Assembly: GCF_002724055.1 (NCBI RefSeq)
Contig: NZ_BDQY01000005.1
Span: 62,001 to 126,000 of the forward strand
Length of the DNA stretch: 64,000 nt
DNA from: Tepidibacter mesophilus
GTDB lineage: Bacteria; Bacillota; Clostridia; Peptostreptococcales; Peptostreptococcaceae
Reading direction: 5' to 3'
Part shown: positions 55,166 through 64,000 of the stretch, piece by piece
Numbering within the stretch: the first letter of the stretch is position 1
Layout: the number at the start of each line of letters is the position of its first letter
The notes under the pieces: model-generated
Seen by the model: the letters and a program-made list of their open reading frames with translations, nothing else
Told to the model about the DNA's origin: nothing
Databases searched by the model: none
Position numbers and translations under genes: made by a program

Positions 55166-56230
55166 ATGAAAAAAGTTGATGAAAGAGACACGATATTTGC
55201 AAGGGCAAATTATAAAAAGGGGTCATTCGCTTATGAGGATTATTATACTAAAAACCCAGATAAAAAATCTATAGATGATAGCATACGAAGTAGGCCCAAT
55301 CTATGTGAAGAAGGAGGTATGACCTACAACCAACTCAATAGTGCTATACCTAAAGCTTCATTTCAATTCCTAGGAGATATAATTCACTTGTGTGAAGGCC
55401 ATATAAATTCAGAAAAAGTTATATTTAGTAAAAAAGTAATAACAAAAAGAATAAAAGGACTTGCTAAAAAATACGGTGCGGATTTGATTGGAATAACTAA
55501 ACTTCAAGATTATCATTTCTATACGCATAGAGGAAGACACGAAGAAGACTATGGAGAAAAAATAAATTGTAACCATAAATACGCAATAGTATTTGCATGT
55601 GAAATGGACAAGGATATGATAAATAGAGGTCCTATGATATCCGAAGTTATAGAAACATCTAAATGTTATGTTGACACAGCTATAGTAGGCATGATACTTA
55701 GTTACTATATAAGAAATTTAGGATATGACGCTCGTAATCATATGGATTCAAACTATTTATTAATGCCTGCTTTAGTTGCACAAGATGCGGGACTTGGCGA
55801 AATAGGAAGAAACACAATACTAACAACAAAACAATATGGTTCTAGAGTAAGACTTGGGGTTGTAAGCACAGACTTAGAGTTTGAAATAGATAAACCCATA
55901 TCATTTGGACTTGAAGATTTTTGCTCTTTATGCAAAAACTGTTCCTTTACATGTCCATCTCAGTCACTATCTAATGAAACTCAAAAATTCAATGAGGATA
56001 AATTAAACTGGGTTATAAATCAAGAAACATGCTACATAAAGTGGAGATATATAGGAACTGATTGTGGTATGTGTATAGCAAGCTGCCCTTTCAGTCAAGA
56101 AATGGAATCAATTAAAAACATAGACACATTTAAAAATAATGAACAATTGATAGGAGAAGTACTAGGTGAATTCAGAAAAAAATACGGCAAAAGACCATTC
56201 GTCCCCGGAAACCCAGATTGGCTACGATAA
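55166..56230 (+). CDS. Reductive-dehalogenase-like iron-sulfur protein
   Basis: 354 residues with the QueG/reductive-dehalogenase-type C-terminal fold: AGLGEIGRNTILTTKQYGSRVRLG, DKPISFG, then CSLCKNCSFTCPSQSLS and CGMCIASCPF, which ligate two 4Fe-4S clusters (~255-315). Order and spacing follow dehalogenases. There is no Tat signal and no adjacent membrane anchor, so it is cytoplasmic. Corrinoid binding is expected for the family but not visible as a simple motif. Substrate unknown. GGGGGAAG precedes the ATG. Confidence 0.82.
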   Translation: MKKVDERDTIFARANYKKGSFAYEDYYTKNPDKKSIDDSIRSRPNLCEEGGMTYNQLNSAIPKASFQFLGDIIHLCEGHINSEKVIFSKKVITKRIKGLAKKYGADLIGITKLQDYHFYTHRGRHEEDYGEKINCNHKYAIVFACEMDKDMINRGPMISEVIETSKCYVDTAIVGMILSYYIRNLGYDARNHMDSNYLLMPALVAQDAGLGEIGRNTILTTKQYGSRVRLGVVSTDLEFEIDKPISFGLEDFCSLCKNCSFTCPSQSLSNETQKFNEDKLNWVINQETCYIKWRYIGTDCGMCIASCPFSQEMESIKNIDTFKNNEQLIGEVLGEFRKKYGKRPFVPGNPDWLR

Positions 56231-56271
56231 AGCCAAACTTAATCCACATGAAGCCTTAGTACTTTCCTTAT

Positions 56272-56313
56272 AAAAAAATGGAGCTTATTAAATTTAATAA
56301 GCCTCATTTTTTC
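56272..56313. terminator. Bidirectional terminator
   Basis: AGCTTATTAAATTTAATAAGC palindrome core between A and T runs, separating convergent genes. Confidence 0.5.
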
Positions 56314-56343
56314 ATTAACAATATAATACCTACCGTTTTAAAA

Positions 56344-56763
56344 TTACTTTTTATTCATAAGAATTAACCCTAATACACTTATACATATTCCTAATACATT
56401 AATCATCGATAATCTAGTTTTAAAAAAACATATACCTATAACTATCAATATAATAGACGTTATAATATTTACAAATAAAGGAACTACATTTATACTCCAT
56501 CCATTTCTATAAGCTAGTAAAAAACCTATCTCTATACCAAATATTGCAATCCCCAGTATATAACTAGCCCAATTTAATTTCTTAAACTCCAATATAATAT
56601 CTTTGTTTTTAAAAATAAATATAGATAATATAGATAATATAAGTGCAATAGAATAAGTTCCTACCATAGATACTGCAGGATTTATACTTTCATTTATGTA
56701 TTTACAGCATATATGATACATAACACTTGTCAATATAACTAACATAATTGAAAAATAATACAT
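56344..56763 (-). CDS. Small EamA/DMT-type membrane protein
   Basis: 139 residues, four or five helices, resembling a single EamA repeat of the drug/metabolite transporter superfamily (ends with GLILMNKK). GWSINVVPLFVNIITSIILIVIG is a typical middle helix. Half-size members act as dimers. Substrate unknown. Follows the YczE-like gene by three bases. Confidence 0.8.
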   Translation of the reverse strand: MYYFSIMLVILTSVMYHICCKYINESINPAVSMVGTYSIALILSILSIFIFKNKDIILEFKKLNWASYILGIAIFGIEIGFLLAYRNGWSINVVPLFVNIITSIILIVIGICFFKTRLSMINVLGICISVLGLILMNKK

Positions 56764-56766
56764 TAC

Positions 56767-57432
56767 TTATTTTCCTTTCCTCAAGTCCACATTATGGGCT
56801 ACTAATCTATAATCATCTACAATAGATCTGTGAACGACATCACTTGTGTCAAACTTAAATAATTCAAATATCCACTGTATAGCATACCCTATTCCAAATA
56901 CATAAATTACAGTACCTATGCCCACAGGCGCTCCAAGAATAATACCTATAATTAAAGCACACATCTCTATAAAATTTCTTATAAAGCTAACAGATTTTCC
57001 TGTTTTTTTAACCATAACCACCATAAGTCCATCTCTTGGCCCTGTTCCCAGCTGAACCTTCATATACAAATAAGTTCCAAATGCCATAAATATAATGCCT
57101 ATAACCATCATAATAATGCCTTTAAACATATTGTCACTAACAGGTATTATATTAGAATCATTTATTACATCTGTAAATACGCCTATAAGGATCATATTAA
57201 GTATAGTTCCCCATCCTGGTATTTGTCCCTTAAACGTAGTAAATAATACTATTACAACACCTGTAAATATTTGTATACTTCCCAAACTCATTGGTATATG
57301 CTTTATGACTCCTATATGAAAAGCATCCCACGGCCCAAGCCCTATATTTGCATTAACTTCAAGTATGATTCCTATTGAACACACTATAAATCCAAATAAT
57401 AAAGTACTAATTGTATTTATAAATTTTTTCAT
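56767..57432 (-). CDS. YczE/YitT-type integral membrane protein
   Basis: 221 residues, five or six helices. GLGPWDAFHIGVIKHIPMSLGSIQI and QLGTGPRDGLMVVMVKKTGKSV are the repeated G-x-G-P-x-D motifs of the YczE group. Function of the family is poorly known. Translationally close to the EamA-like gene. Confidence 0.85.
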   Translation of the reverse strand: MKKFINTISTLLFGFIVCSIGIILEVNANIGLGPWDAFHIGVIKHIPMSLGSIQIFTGVVIVLFTTFKGQIPGWGTILNMILIGVFTDVINDSNIIPVSDNMFKGIIMMVIGIIFMAFGTYLYMKVQLGTGPRDGLMVVMVKKTGKSVSFIRNFIEMCALIIGIILGAPVGIGTVIYVFGIGYAIQWIFELFKFDTSDVVHRSIVDDYRLVAHNVDLRKGK

Positions 57433-57483
57433 AGCTTATCTCTCCCGTGTCATTATGTTCAATAATTATATCATACCTTATAT

Positions 57484-58434
57484 TTAATTTGTTAATTTAA
57501 GTACTATTTGGCTATATTTTTCTTCAAAATCAACTTCAAATCCTTCAAATATATCTTTAACCAAATTTAACATATAATCTTTTGACTTAGTTCTATATTT
57601 AAAACCAATTTTCTCTCCTATTTTTTCTTGTTTTTTATTTTTTACTGAAAAAGGTAATACAATATCAACTTTTCCTTTGAACTCTTTTGTGATTTTGTAT
57701 ATGCATTTGTAAAGTCTTGTTAAATTACTATCATCAAAAAATTCTGCAAATCCGTTGCACAGAACTATTAAATTATCAAAACCTTCAAAATCATTTTTGT
57801 ATATGTACTCATCAAAATAATCAAATATAGACACATTGTATCTACTTATTTTAGATTCTTTACCAAACATTTTTGAAGCTAAATTTTCATTGTTTTTAAG
57901 CCATTCTCTATCTATATCTACATTAACTATTTTGTAATGTAAGTCACTATCTATACCTTTCATTATCCTTTCAATCTCAAGACTATCAAATCCTCCTCCA
58001 CAACCTATATCTATAACTGCAAAATCTTCTTTAATATTAAATACATAATCATGTAAAACTTTATTTACAAACTCAATAACAATATCTCGTCTCCAATTAA
58101 TAGGAGGTGCTATTTTTTCAAGCATTTTTTTATCTACTATTTTATTTAATCCACTTCCATGTGACTTGTTTAAATGACAATAAAAAGTAACCTCTTCTGT
58201 TCCAGGTCTTTTGCTCATTATGTTTGCACACGAACTAAGTTTTGTAATCATATTTCCTAAAGCTGTAAGTTTATATTGAGATTCTGGAAGATCTTTATCT
58301 TTAAAGCTACTTAAAAATATTTTTTCTCTTTCAAATTGATAGTAAAATTTATTATCGTCAATCGCAATGTTATCCCATACTTTTTTTTGATTATTTACCT
58401 CGTCCCATCTTTTTGTAAAATTATTCATATTCAT
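57484..58434 (-). CDS. SAM-dependent methyltransferase-like protein
   Basis: 316 residues. AVIDIGCGGGFDSLEI (~150) is the SAM-binding motif I, and NVDIDREWLKNN motif II; the preceding 130 residues are not a familiar domain, with a Cys/His-bearing YCHLNKSHGSG. Probably Class I fold, target unknown. Single gene. Confidence 0.75.
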   Translation of the reverse strand: MNMNNFTKRWDEVNNQKKVWDNIAIDDNKFYYQFEREKIFLSSFKDKDLPESQYKLTALGNMITKLSSCANIMSKRPGTEEVTFYCHLNKSHGSGLNKIVDKKMLEKIAPPINWRRDIVIEFVNKVLHDYVFNIKEDFAVIDIGCGGGFDSLEIERIMKGIDSDLHYKIVNVDIDREWLKNNENLASKMFGKESKISRYNVSIFDYFDEYIYKNDFEGFDNLIVLCNGFAEFFDDSNLTRLYKCIYKITKEFKGKVDIVLPFSVKNKKQEKIGEKIGFKYRTKSKDYMLNLVKDIFEGFEVDFEEKYSQIVLKLTN

Positions 58435-58507
58435 TTATCCCCTTTTATTGTAATTTATACTAACATGTAGCATATTCTTATATTACTATATTTTTACTTA
58501 GCAAAGC

Positions 58508-58540
58508 AAAAAACCAATGGATTAATCCATTGGTTTTAAT
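58508..58540 (-). terminator. Terminator of the SLH-domain gene
   Basis: AAACCAATGGATTAATCCATTGGTTT is split as arms AAACCAATGGAT/ATCCATTGGTTT, flanked by A and T runs. Confidence 0.85.
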
Positions 58541-58611
58541 AATTTATATAATTATTTTATTTTTATGTAAGCATTTTAGGTTATTATATATAATACCTTG
58601 TTATTTACATA

Positions 58612-59211
58612 TTATTTAAATATTTTAGCATTTAAAGTATTATTTACTAATAAAGCCACAGCTCCTCTATCAGCTTTTTCTGTTGCACTTGTAAACTTAA
58701 CATCGGAAGTTATCTTTACATCAGTAGCTTTTGATATGTAGTTTTCTGGCCAACTTCCCTTTAATAACTCATCCTTATATCCCAATGCTCTAACTAACAT
58801 TGTTATAGCTTCTGCATAAGATACCTCTGCTGCTGGTTTAAAAGTTCCATCTGGATATCCTTTGATTAATCCTCGCTCTACAGCTACATTTATGTATCCT
58901 GAAGACCATCTTGATGATTCAACATCATTGAAATTAGTAACTCCATTAGCTTTAGCTACTGAATTCCCAATGCCTAAAGTTTCAACTAATATTTTAGCAA
59001 ATTGCTCTCTTGTAACTTTCATTTCTTCATGATACTTCCCATCATCCATACCATTTACTACTCCTAAAGCTGATAATCTTTCTACAGCCTGTACTACTTT
59101 TTCATCTGTATTTTGACCCATTTCTGGCATTGCTGCGTATGATGTTCCAATTAATCCAAGTGTAACTACTCCAGCTAATACTAAAGATTTAAATCTTTTA
59201 GTGTTTTTCAT
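58612..59211 (-). CDS. Secreted S-layer-homology (SLH) protein
   Basis: 199 residues. Signal peptide KRFKSLVLAGVVTLGLIGTSYA, then two full and one partial SLH motif (LGVVNGMDDGKYHEEMKVTREQFA; FNDVESSRWSSGYINVAVERGLIKGYPDGTFKP). SLH modules bind secondary cell-wall polymers. It is small, with no other domain, so it may be a wall-anchored structural protein. AGGAGGG before the ATG. Confidence 0.88.
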   Translation of the reverse strand: MKNTKRFKSLVLAGVVTLGLIGTSYAAMPEMGQNTDEKVVQAVERLSALGVVNGMDDGKYHEEMKVTREQFAKILVETLGIGNSVAKANGVTNFNDVESSRWSSGYINVAVERGLIKGYPDGTFKPAAEVSYAEAITMLVRALGYKDELLKGSWPENYISKATDVKITSDVKFTSATEKADRGAVALLVNNTLNAKIFK

Positions 59212-59467
59212 TATGTAACCCTCCTATAAACTAAATTTCAGTTATTTATATGGTAATTAAGATATTTTCTCAGAATATTATATTTTTTTATGCTTTTTTA
59301 TAATATCCAAACTACTTCTATAGCATCAATTATACACATTTTTTGGCACAATTTAAATTGAAAATACTTTAATTGTATATTACAAATTGATTACAATAAA
59401 AAATGACAACAAATATTGTACATTATCAATCGAATATCCAATATACTTTTATATTAATATATTTTTA

Positions 59468-59809
59468 TTATTTGTATTTTATAGCACTGTGTATTCCTCT
59501 GCTTAAGTTATATAGGTTATTAAATCCTGACTTGCTAAGTATGTTAGATGCTCTTTTACTTCTAACTCCTGATGCACAGTATACTAAAACAGGTTTATCT
59601 TGATATTTTTTTATAGAATTAATTTTTAGATTCAATTCATTAACAGGTATATTTTTTGCTTTTGGTATATGACCCGATTTATATTCATCCAATGTTCTAA
59701 CATCTAATATGAGCATATCTTTATTTTCTTTTATTAATGCTTGTACTTCTTCTCCATTTATATTTTGAAAATTAGATTTTCTACCAAATAACCTTTGCAT
59801 AAAATTCAT
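59468..59809 (-). CDS. Rhodanese-like sulfurtransferase
   Basis: 113-residue single rhodanese domain; active-site Cys in VYCASGVRSKRA (~74), DVRTLDEYKSGHIPKAKNIP before it. Transfers sulfane sulfur. Translated 26 bases after the thioredoxin-like gene, implying joint thiol or persulfide work. Confidence 0.9.
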   Translation of the reverse strand: MNFMQRLFGRKSNFQNINGEEVQALIKENKDMLILDVRTLDEYKSGHIPKAKNIPVNELNLKINSIKKYQDKPVLVYCASGVRSKRASNILSKSGFNNLYNLSRGIHSAIKYK

Positions 59810-59835
59810 AATTTCAACTCCCTGTTTTTATATTT

Positions 59836-60159
59836 TTAATAAAATAACTCATAATATCTTTTTATACTATAATCAATTTTTTCTAAGTTAATATATCTAG
59901 CTTCTCTTATTGATTCCTTTCCTTTAATGAATACAAGAATAGCTGGTATGGTGAAGATATTAAACTGAGCTGATGCTTCTAAATTTTTATCTACATTTAT
60001 TTCTACTAATTTTATCTTAGGATATAACTTTAACAGTTCACTTACTTTAGGTTTAATTATATTGCATACACCACACCCTTCATTCCCAAAATAAGCTATA
60101 ACTATATCATTTTCTTTTATTAAATTATTAATACTATCTTTTGTATATAATTTATCCAT
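59836..60159 (-). CDS. Thioredoxin-like protein (CGVC)
   Basis: 107 residues; active site in GNEGCGVCNIIKPK (~32), then NIFTIPAILVF with the cis-Pro. A CGVC motif in place of CGPC suggests a different redox potential. Cytoplasmic. Cotranscribed with the rhodanese gene. Confidence 0.88.
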   Translation of the reverse strand: MDKLYTKDSINNLIKENDIVIAYFGNEGCGVCNIIKPKVSELLKLYPKIKLVEINVDKNLEASAQFNIFTIPAILVFIKGKESIREARYINLEKIDYSIKRYYELFY

Positions 60160-60333
60160 TAATTAATAACCTCTTTTATTTATATTTTATAATCCATCTA
60201 TAAATTACAATATTACAATATTATAATTTACAAGTCAAGCTTTTTTATAGCAACTATAAAAAATATTATTTTTATTTACTTATTAATATTATCCATAAAA
60301 TAAAACCTAATTCATATAGAATTTTCACCAAAT

Positions 60334-60365
60334 AAAAAAAAGATAGAGAATAACCACTATCTTTC
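60334..60365 (-). terminator. Terminator of pflB
   Basis: AAGATAG and CTATCTT pair, followed by eight T on the minus strand. Confidence 0.87.
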
Positions 60366-60376
60366 TTATATTTAAA

Positions 60377-62611
60377 TTACATATTTCCATGAAAAGTTCT
60401 GTTTATAACATCTAGTTGCTGTTCTCTTGTTAATTTTATAAAGTTAACTGCATATCCAGATACACGGATTGTAAGCTGAGGATAGTTTTCTGGATGATCC
60501 ATAGCATCAAGTAGTGTTTCTTTGTCAAATACGTTAACATTTATATGATGTCCTGATTGAATAAAATATCCATCAAGTAAATATTTTAAGTTGTTTACTC
60601 TTTCTTCTCTAGTTTTTCCTATAGCTTTAGGCACAACAGTGAATGTGTAAGAAATTCCATCTTGAGAATGTTCATATGGAAGTTTAGCAACAGAAGATAT
60701 AGAAGCTAAGCATCCTTTTGTATCTCTTTTATGCATCGGATTTGCACCTGGAGCAAATGGTTCTCCAGCTTTTCTTCCATCTGGAGTACTTCCAGTTTTC
60801 TTACCATAGACTACATTTGAAGTTATAGTAAGTATTGATTGAGTAGGTACAGAATTTCTATAAGTCTTGTTTTTTCTTATCTTATTCATAAATCTTTCTA
60901 CTAAATCATTAGCTATTAAATCAACTGCATCATCATTGTTTCCAAACTTAGGGAAATCACCTTCTGTTTCAAAATCAACAGCCATACCATTTTCATCTCT
61001 TATAACCTTAACTTTAGCATACTTTATAGCTGATAACGAGTCAGCACATACAGAAAGTCCAGCTATACCACAAGCCATAGTTCTGAATACATCTCTATCA
61101 TGTAACGCCATTTGAGCTTTCTCATACGAATACTTATCATGCATATAGTGAATTACATTTAATGTATTTACATATAAATTAGCAAGCCAGTCTAACACCA
61201 TATCGAATTTTTCCATAACCTCATCGTACTCAAGATATACAGAAGTAATAGGGACTAATTTAGGACCTACTTGAATTCCTTTCTTTTCATCCTTACCTCC
61301 ATTTATACTATATAAAAGTGCCTTAGCAAGATTACATCTAGCTCCAAAGAACTGCATTTGTTCACCTATTTTCATTGCAGAAACACAACAAGCTATTCCG
61401 TAATCGTCTCCCCAATAAGATCTCATTAAATCATCATTTTCATATTGGATAGAGCTTGTATCTATAGAAACCTTAGCACAGAATTTTTTGAAGTTTTCTG
61501 GAAGATTTTTAGACCAAAGTACAGTTAAGTTTGGCTCTGGAGCAGCGCCTAAAGTATATAAAGTATTTAACATTCTAAATGAGTTTTTAGTAACAAGCGT
61601 TCTTCCATCAACACCCATACCACCTATCACTTCAGTTATCCAAGTTGGATCTCCAGAGAATAAATCATTATATTCAGGAGTTCTTAAGAATCTAACCATT
61701 CTAAGCTTCATAACGAAATGATCAATTATTTCTTGTGCTTCTTCTTCTGTCAAAACTCCATTTTTTATATCTCTTTCAAAATATATATCAAGAAAAGTTG
61801 AAACTCTACCTAAACTCATAGCAGCTCCATTTTGATCTTTAACTGCTGCAAGGTAACCAAAGTACGTCCATTGAACAGCTTCTTTAGCATTTTCAGCAGG
61901 TCTGCTTATATCAAAACCATATTCTATAGCCATTAATTTAAATTCTTTTAAAGCTTTTATCTGGTCAGATATTTCTTCTCTTAATCTTATAGTATCTTCA
62001 TCCATTGACATAACATTTAAAGATTGTTTTTGATTTTCTTTGTCTTCTATCAATCTATTTATACCATAAAGAGCTACTCTTCTGTAGTCTCCTATTATTC
62101 TCCCTCTACCATAAGCATCTGGAAGACCAGTTATTATACCAGCACTTCTAGCTGCTTTCATTTCTGGAGTATAAGCATCGAATACTCCGTCGTTATGAGT
62201 TTTTCTGTATTTAGTAAAAGCTTCTTTTATAGAAGAATCTAGTTCATATCCATAAGCTTTACATGAATTTTCAACCATTCTTATTCCACCAAAAGGCATT
62301 ACAGCTCTTTTAAGTGGAGCATCCGTTTGAAGCCCCACGATTATTTCTAACTCTTTATCTATATATCCTGCTTTATGGGAATTTACAGTCGAAACAGTTT
62401 TAGTATCAACATCAAGAGTTCCACCTTTTTCAATCTCTTGTTTAATCAAACCTGAGACCTTATCCCATAATTTTTTAGTTCTACCTGTAGCTTCAATTAA
62501 AAATGTTTCATCGCCCTCATAAGGATTATAATTTTTTTGAATAAAATCTCTTACATTAATTCTTTTAGTCCAACTTCCTTTATTAAATTCTTTCCATTCT
62601 TTTCTTAACAT
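60377..62611 (-). CDS. pflB: Pyruvate formate-lyase (formate acetyltransferase)
   Basis: Glycyl-radical enzyme, pyruvate + CoA to acetyl-CoA + formate. 744 residues from ATG 62611 (AAGGAGG eight bases upstream; upstream in-frame codons belong to the riboswitch leader). Active-site Cys pair in [12 protein letters not shown] (~410) and radical Gly in [11 protein letters not shown] (~718). No pflA activase is beside it. A ZTP riboswitch precedes it. Confidence 0.95.
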   Translation of the reverse strand: MLRKEWKEFNKGSWTKRINVRDFIQKNYNPYEGDETFLIEATGRTKKLWDKVSGLIKQEIEKGGTLDVDTKTVSTVNSHKAGYIDKELEIIVGLQTDAPLKRAVMPFGGIRMVENSCKAYGYELDSSIKEAFTKYRKTHNDGVFDAYTPEMKAARSAGIITGLPDAYGRGRIIGDYRRVALYGINRLIEDKENQKQSLNVMSMDEDTIRLREEISDQIKALKEFKLMAIEYGFDISRPAENAKEAVQWTYFGYLAAVKDQNGAAMSLGRVSTFLDIYFERDIKNGVLTEEEAQEIIDHFVMKLRMVRFLRTPEYNDLFSGDPTWITEVIGGMGVDGRTLVTKNSFRMLNTLYTLGAAPEPNLTVLWSKNLPENFKKFCAKVSIDTSSIQYENDDLMRSYWGDDYGIACCVSAMKIGEQMQFFGARCNLAKALLYSINGGKDEKKGIQVGPKLVPITSVYLEYDEVMEKFDMVLDWLANLYVNTLNVIHYMHDKYSYEKAQMALHDRDVFRTMACGIAGLSVCADSLSAIKYAKVKVIRDENGMAVDFETEGDFPKFGNNDDAVDLIANDLVERFMNKIRKNKTYRNSVPTQSILTITSNVVYGKKTGSTPDGRKAGEPFAPGANPMHKRDTKGCLASISSVAKLPYEHSQDGISYTFTVVPKAIGKTREERVNNLKYLLDGYFIQSGHHINVNVFDKETLLDAMDHPENYPQLTIRVSGYAVNFIKLTREQQLDVINRTFHGNM

Positions 62612-62654
62612 AAAAAATACCTCCTTGACATTAGTTACTTGTCCAGAGGTATAC

Positions 62655-62691
62655 AAAAAGACCATCTGGACATAGTAGTGCCCAGGCGGTC
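62655..62691 (-). terminator. ZTP riboswitch terminator
   Basis: GACCGCCTGG pairs with CCAGATGGTC (one G-T, one mismatch), then TTTTT. Its 5' arm overlaps the conserved CCGCCTGGGC, so ligand binding should block it. Confidence 0.8.
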
Positions 62692-62757
62692 GGCTTATTT
62701 AATTCAAAACCACATTCCCTCGTAGTTAATTCCACGTAATCCGCCAGTCATGTGATT
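62679..62757 (-). ncRNA. ZTP (pfl-motif) riboswitch
   Basis: Minus strand has GACTGGCGG near the 5' end and GCCGACCGCCTGGGC near the 3' end, the two conserved blocks of the pfl/ZTP motif, spaced about 60 bases. Expected to be an ON switch that senses ZTP/ZMP when formyl-folate is short, raising formate production by PflB. Confidence 0.88.
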
Positions 62758-63027
62758 TCCTTAATTTTTTATATCTAGTATATTTTTATATTATCATTAT
62801 GCTTGTTTAACGTCAATATACAAAAAAAGAAAATAAAACTACAATAACAGGTGCACATTTGCATCTTTTCTTTGGTTTTATGTATATTATTGTAAATTTT
62901 TAGTTTTATTTATATAGTATTAGTGTTATTATAAAAACATACTAGAAAATAATGTTTCTGTATTTTTATATCGCATATTTTGTTAATATTATAACATATA
63001 ATCAATCAAAGTCATCATTAGGTGTAA

Positions 63028-63055
63028 TTTACAGTTTTATAATGTTAAATATAAT
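63028..63055 (+). promoter_or_regulatory. Promoter of the Rh-type gene
   Basis: -35 TTTACA (63028-63033), 16-base spacer, -10 TATAAT (63050-63055), 55 bases before the start codon. Confidence 0.6.
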
Positions 63056-63110
63056 CAAAATTAACCGTGTAGAGAAAAATATTACTTAAAAACCAGGAGG
63101 AGGAAAACGT

Positions 63111-64000
63111 ATGCCACAAGAACTTAGAATAGAAAAACATGAGGTTTCATCAAAATCAGCTTCAAACAAAGGTATACTTATATTTTTTTTAATTGCTATA
63201 ATTTCTATTGCTCTTGCTTTTATTCCTGCATTAAATGACAATGTTGCAACTGATATAGCTAATGTTAATGCTAACAGTAGTCATACATATAATTCTTCAA
63301 CCGAATATGGAACAATCCTTAACATATTGAACTATGGACAATCTATACATATTCTTGCAATGTTATTAGTTGGTTTTGGATTTTTAATGGTTTTTATAAG
63401 AAAACATGGTTTCAGTTCTATTACAGCTACATTTTTAGCTGTTAGTATTGCAATCCCCTTATACATGTTAATTAAAAGTTTTGGCGGAGAGCATTTTGTA
63501 ATGTCAACTATTGATATCAAAACTTTTTTATTTGCAGAATTCGCTGCAGCCAGTCTTTTAATCGCCATTGGAGCTCCCCTAGGTAGACTTAAAATGGATC
63601 AATATCTATTAATGGGCTTATTATTTATACCAGCATATATATTTAATGAGTGGTTAATTCTTGAAAGTGGCTATTTTCACGGATTTCTTGATACAGGTGG
63701 TTCAGTAGTCATACATGCATTCGGTGCATATTTCGGACTAGGTGTAGTCAGCAACACAATCTATAGGTTTAAAGATGAGCCAACTTGCGAAAGTGATTCT
63801 AAAAGTGATTCTATAAGCAATCAATTCTGCCTTTTAGGAAGTATGATTCTTTGGATATTTTGGCCATCATTTACCAGTGCAATTGTTGCCCCTGAAAGAG
63901 TTGTTCTTACTGTGATTAACACAGTCTTTGCTCTTTGCGGTGCAACTTTGGCAACTTATATTTTTTCAAAAATTATTCGCGGTAAAATAGAGATTGAAGA
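63111..64000 (+). CDS. Rh-type ammonium channel (partial, 3' end beyond window)
   Basis: About 296 residues of an Amt/Rh-family channel. The segments GGSVVIHAFGAYFGLGVVS (one pore His region) and GSMILWIFWPSFTSAIV are typical of Rhesus proteins rather than classic AmtB. An N-terminal membrane helix is followed by an extracellular loop with NANSSHTYNSST. Likely passes ammonia/ammonium. AGGAGGAGG is 7 bases before ATG 63111. The first plus-strand gene after the pfl riboswitch; no GlnK seen in the window. Confidence 0.88.
   Translation, partial: MPQELRIEKHEVSSKSASNKGILIFFLIAIISIALAFIPALNDNVATDIANVNANSSHTYNSSTEYGTILNILNYGQSIHILAMLLVGFGFLMVFIRKHGFSSITATFLAVSIAIPLYMLIKSFGGEHFVMSTIDIKTFLFAEFAAASLLIAIGAPLGRLKMDQYLLMGLLFIPAYIFNEWLILESGYFHGFLDTGGSVVIHAFGAYFGLGVVSNTIYRFKDEPTCESDSKSDSISNQFCLLGSMILWIFWPSFTSAIVAPERVVLTVINTVFALCGATLATYIFSKIIRGKIEIE

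Noticed and set aside
63332-63568. A 78-codon minus-strand frame inside the Rh-type gene
   Set aside because: It is antisense to clearly conserved membrane segments.

Overview
The window is AT-rich DNA from an anaerobic, low-GC Gram-positive bacterium, most likely a Clostridia member near the Peptostreptococcaceae. Pointers are AsrABC sulfite reductase, a Na+-pumping oxaloacetate decarboxylase, glycyl-radical pyruvate formate-lyase, AGGAGG-type ribosome sites, lysine and ZTP riboswitches, and four genes that make sense only if in-frame UGA is read as selenocysteine. Genus is inference; there is no rRNA or tRNA here. Nearly everything before 53.5 kb is on the minus strand.

Layout. 1-6.5 kb: a partial PfkB kinase, a lipoprotein esterase, a GH73 glucosaminidase and the fruR-fruK-fruA operon. 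6.7-8.4 kb: an EAL-CBS-GGDEF cyclic-di-GMP protein. 8.7-13.1 kb: a hydrosulfide-type FNT channel plus asrABC, with a Crp-family gene beside it and a perfect TGTGA-N6-TCACA operator at a class II position. 13.2-20.3 kb: a nine-gene operon with four selenoproteins (thioredoxin-like, ABC solute-binding, ABC permease, MerB-like lyase), an ABC ATPase, a second binding lipoprotein, a Cys-Cys-ended lipoprotein, an ArsP/DUF318-type permease and a double-cubane-type reductase. I match it to a selenocysteine-assisted organometal (SAO) system; the Sao names are from memory.

20.6-24.8 kb: a chemoreceptor, an unknown gene and relics of a phosphonate transporter. 25.0-35.6 kb: a kinase/sigma-54 regulator pair and the operon it probably controls, taking asparagine to pyruvate (NhaC antiporter, asparaginase, aspartate aminotransferase, oxaloacetate decarboxylase). 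35.8-44.0 kb: a complete ten-gene histidine operon behind a leader peptide with three consecutive His codons. 44.2-49.1 kb: lysA-lysC-asd-dapB behind two tandem lysine riboswitches. 49.3-52.8 kb: a Fur-boxed ferric ABC importer. 53-60 kb: single genes including a patatin, a reductive-dehalogenase-like iron-sulfur protein, an SLH protein, a rhodanese and a thioredoxin. 60.4-62.8 kb: pflB behind a ZTP riboswitch. 63.1 kb to the end: the start of an Rh-type ammonium channel gene on the plus strand.

How it fits together. Much of the window concerns sulfur, selenium and metal chemistry plus amino-acid fermentation. The asr/FNT locus reduces sulfite and can export HS-. The sao operon appears to import a soft-metal or organometal ligand, cleave it with a Sec-containing MerB-like lyase and expel the product. 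The asparagine operon couples decarboxylation to a sodium gradient.
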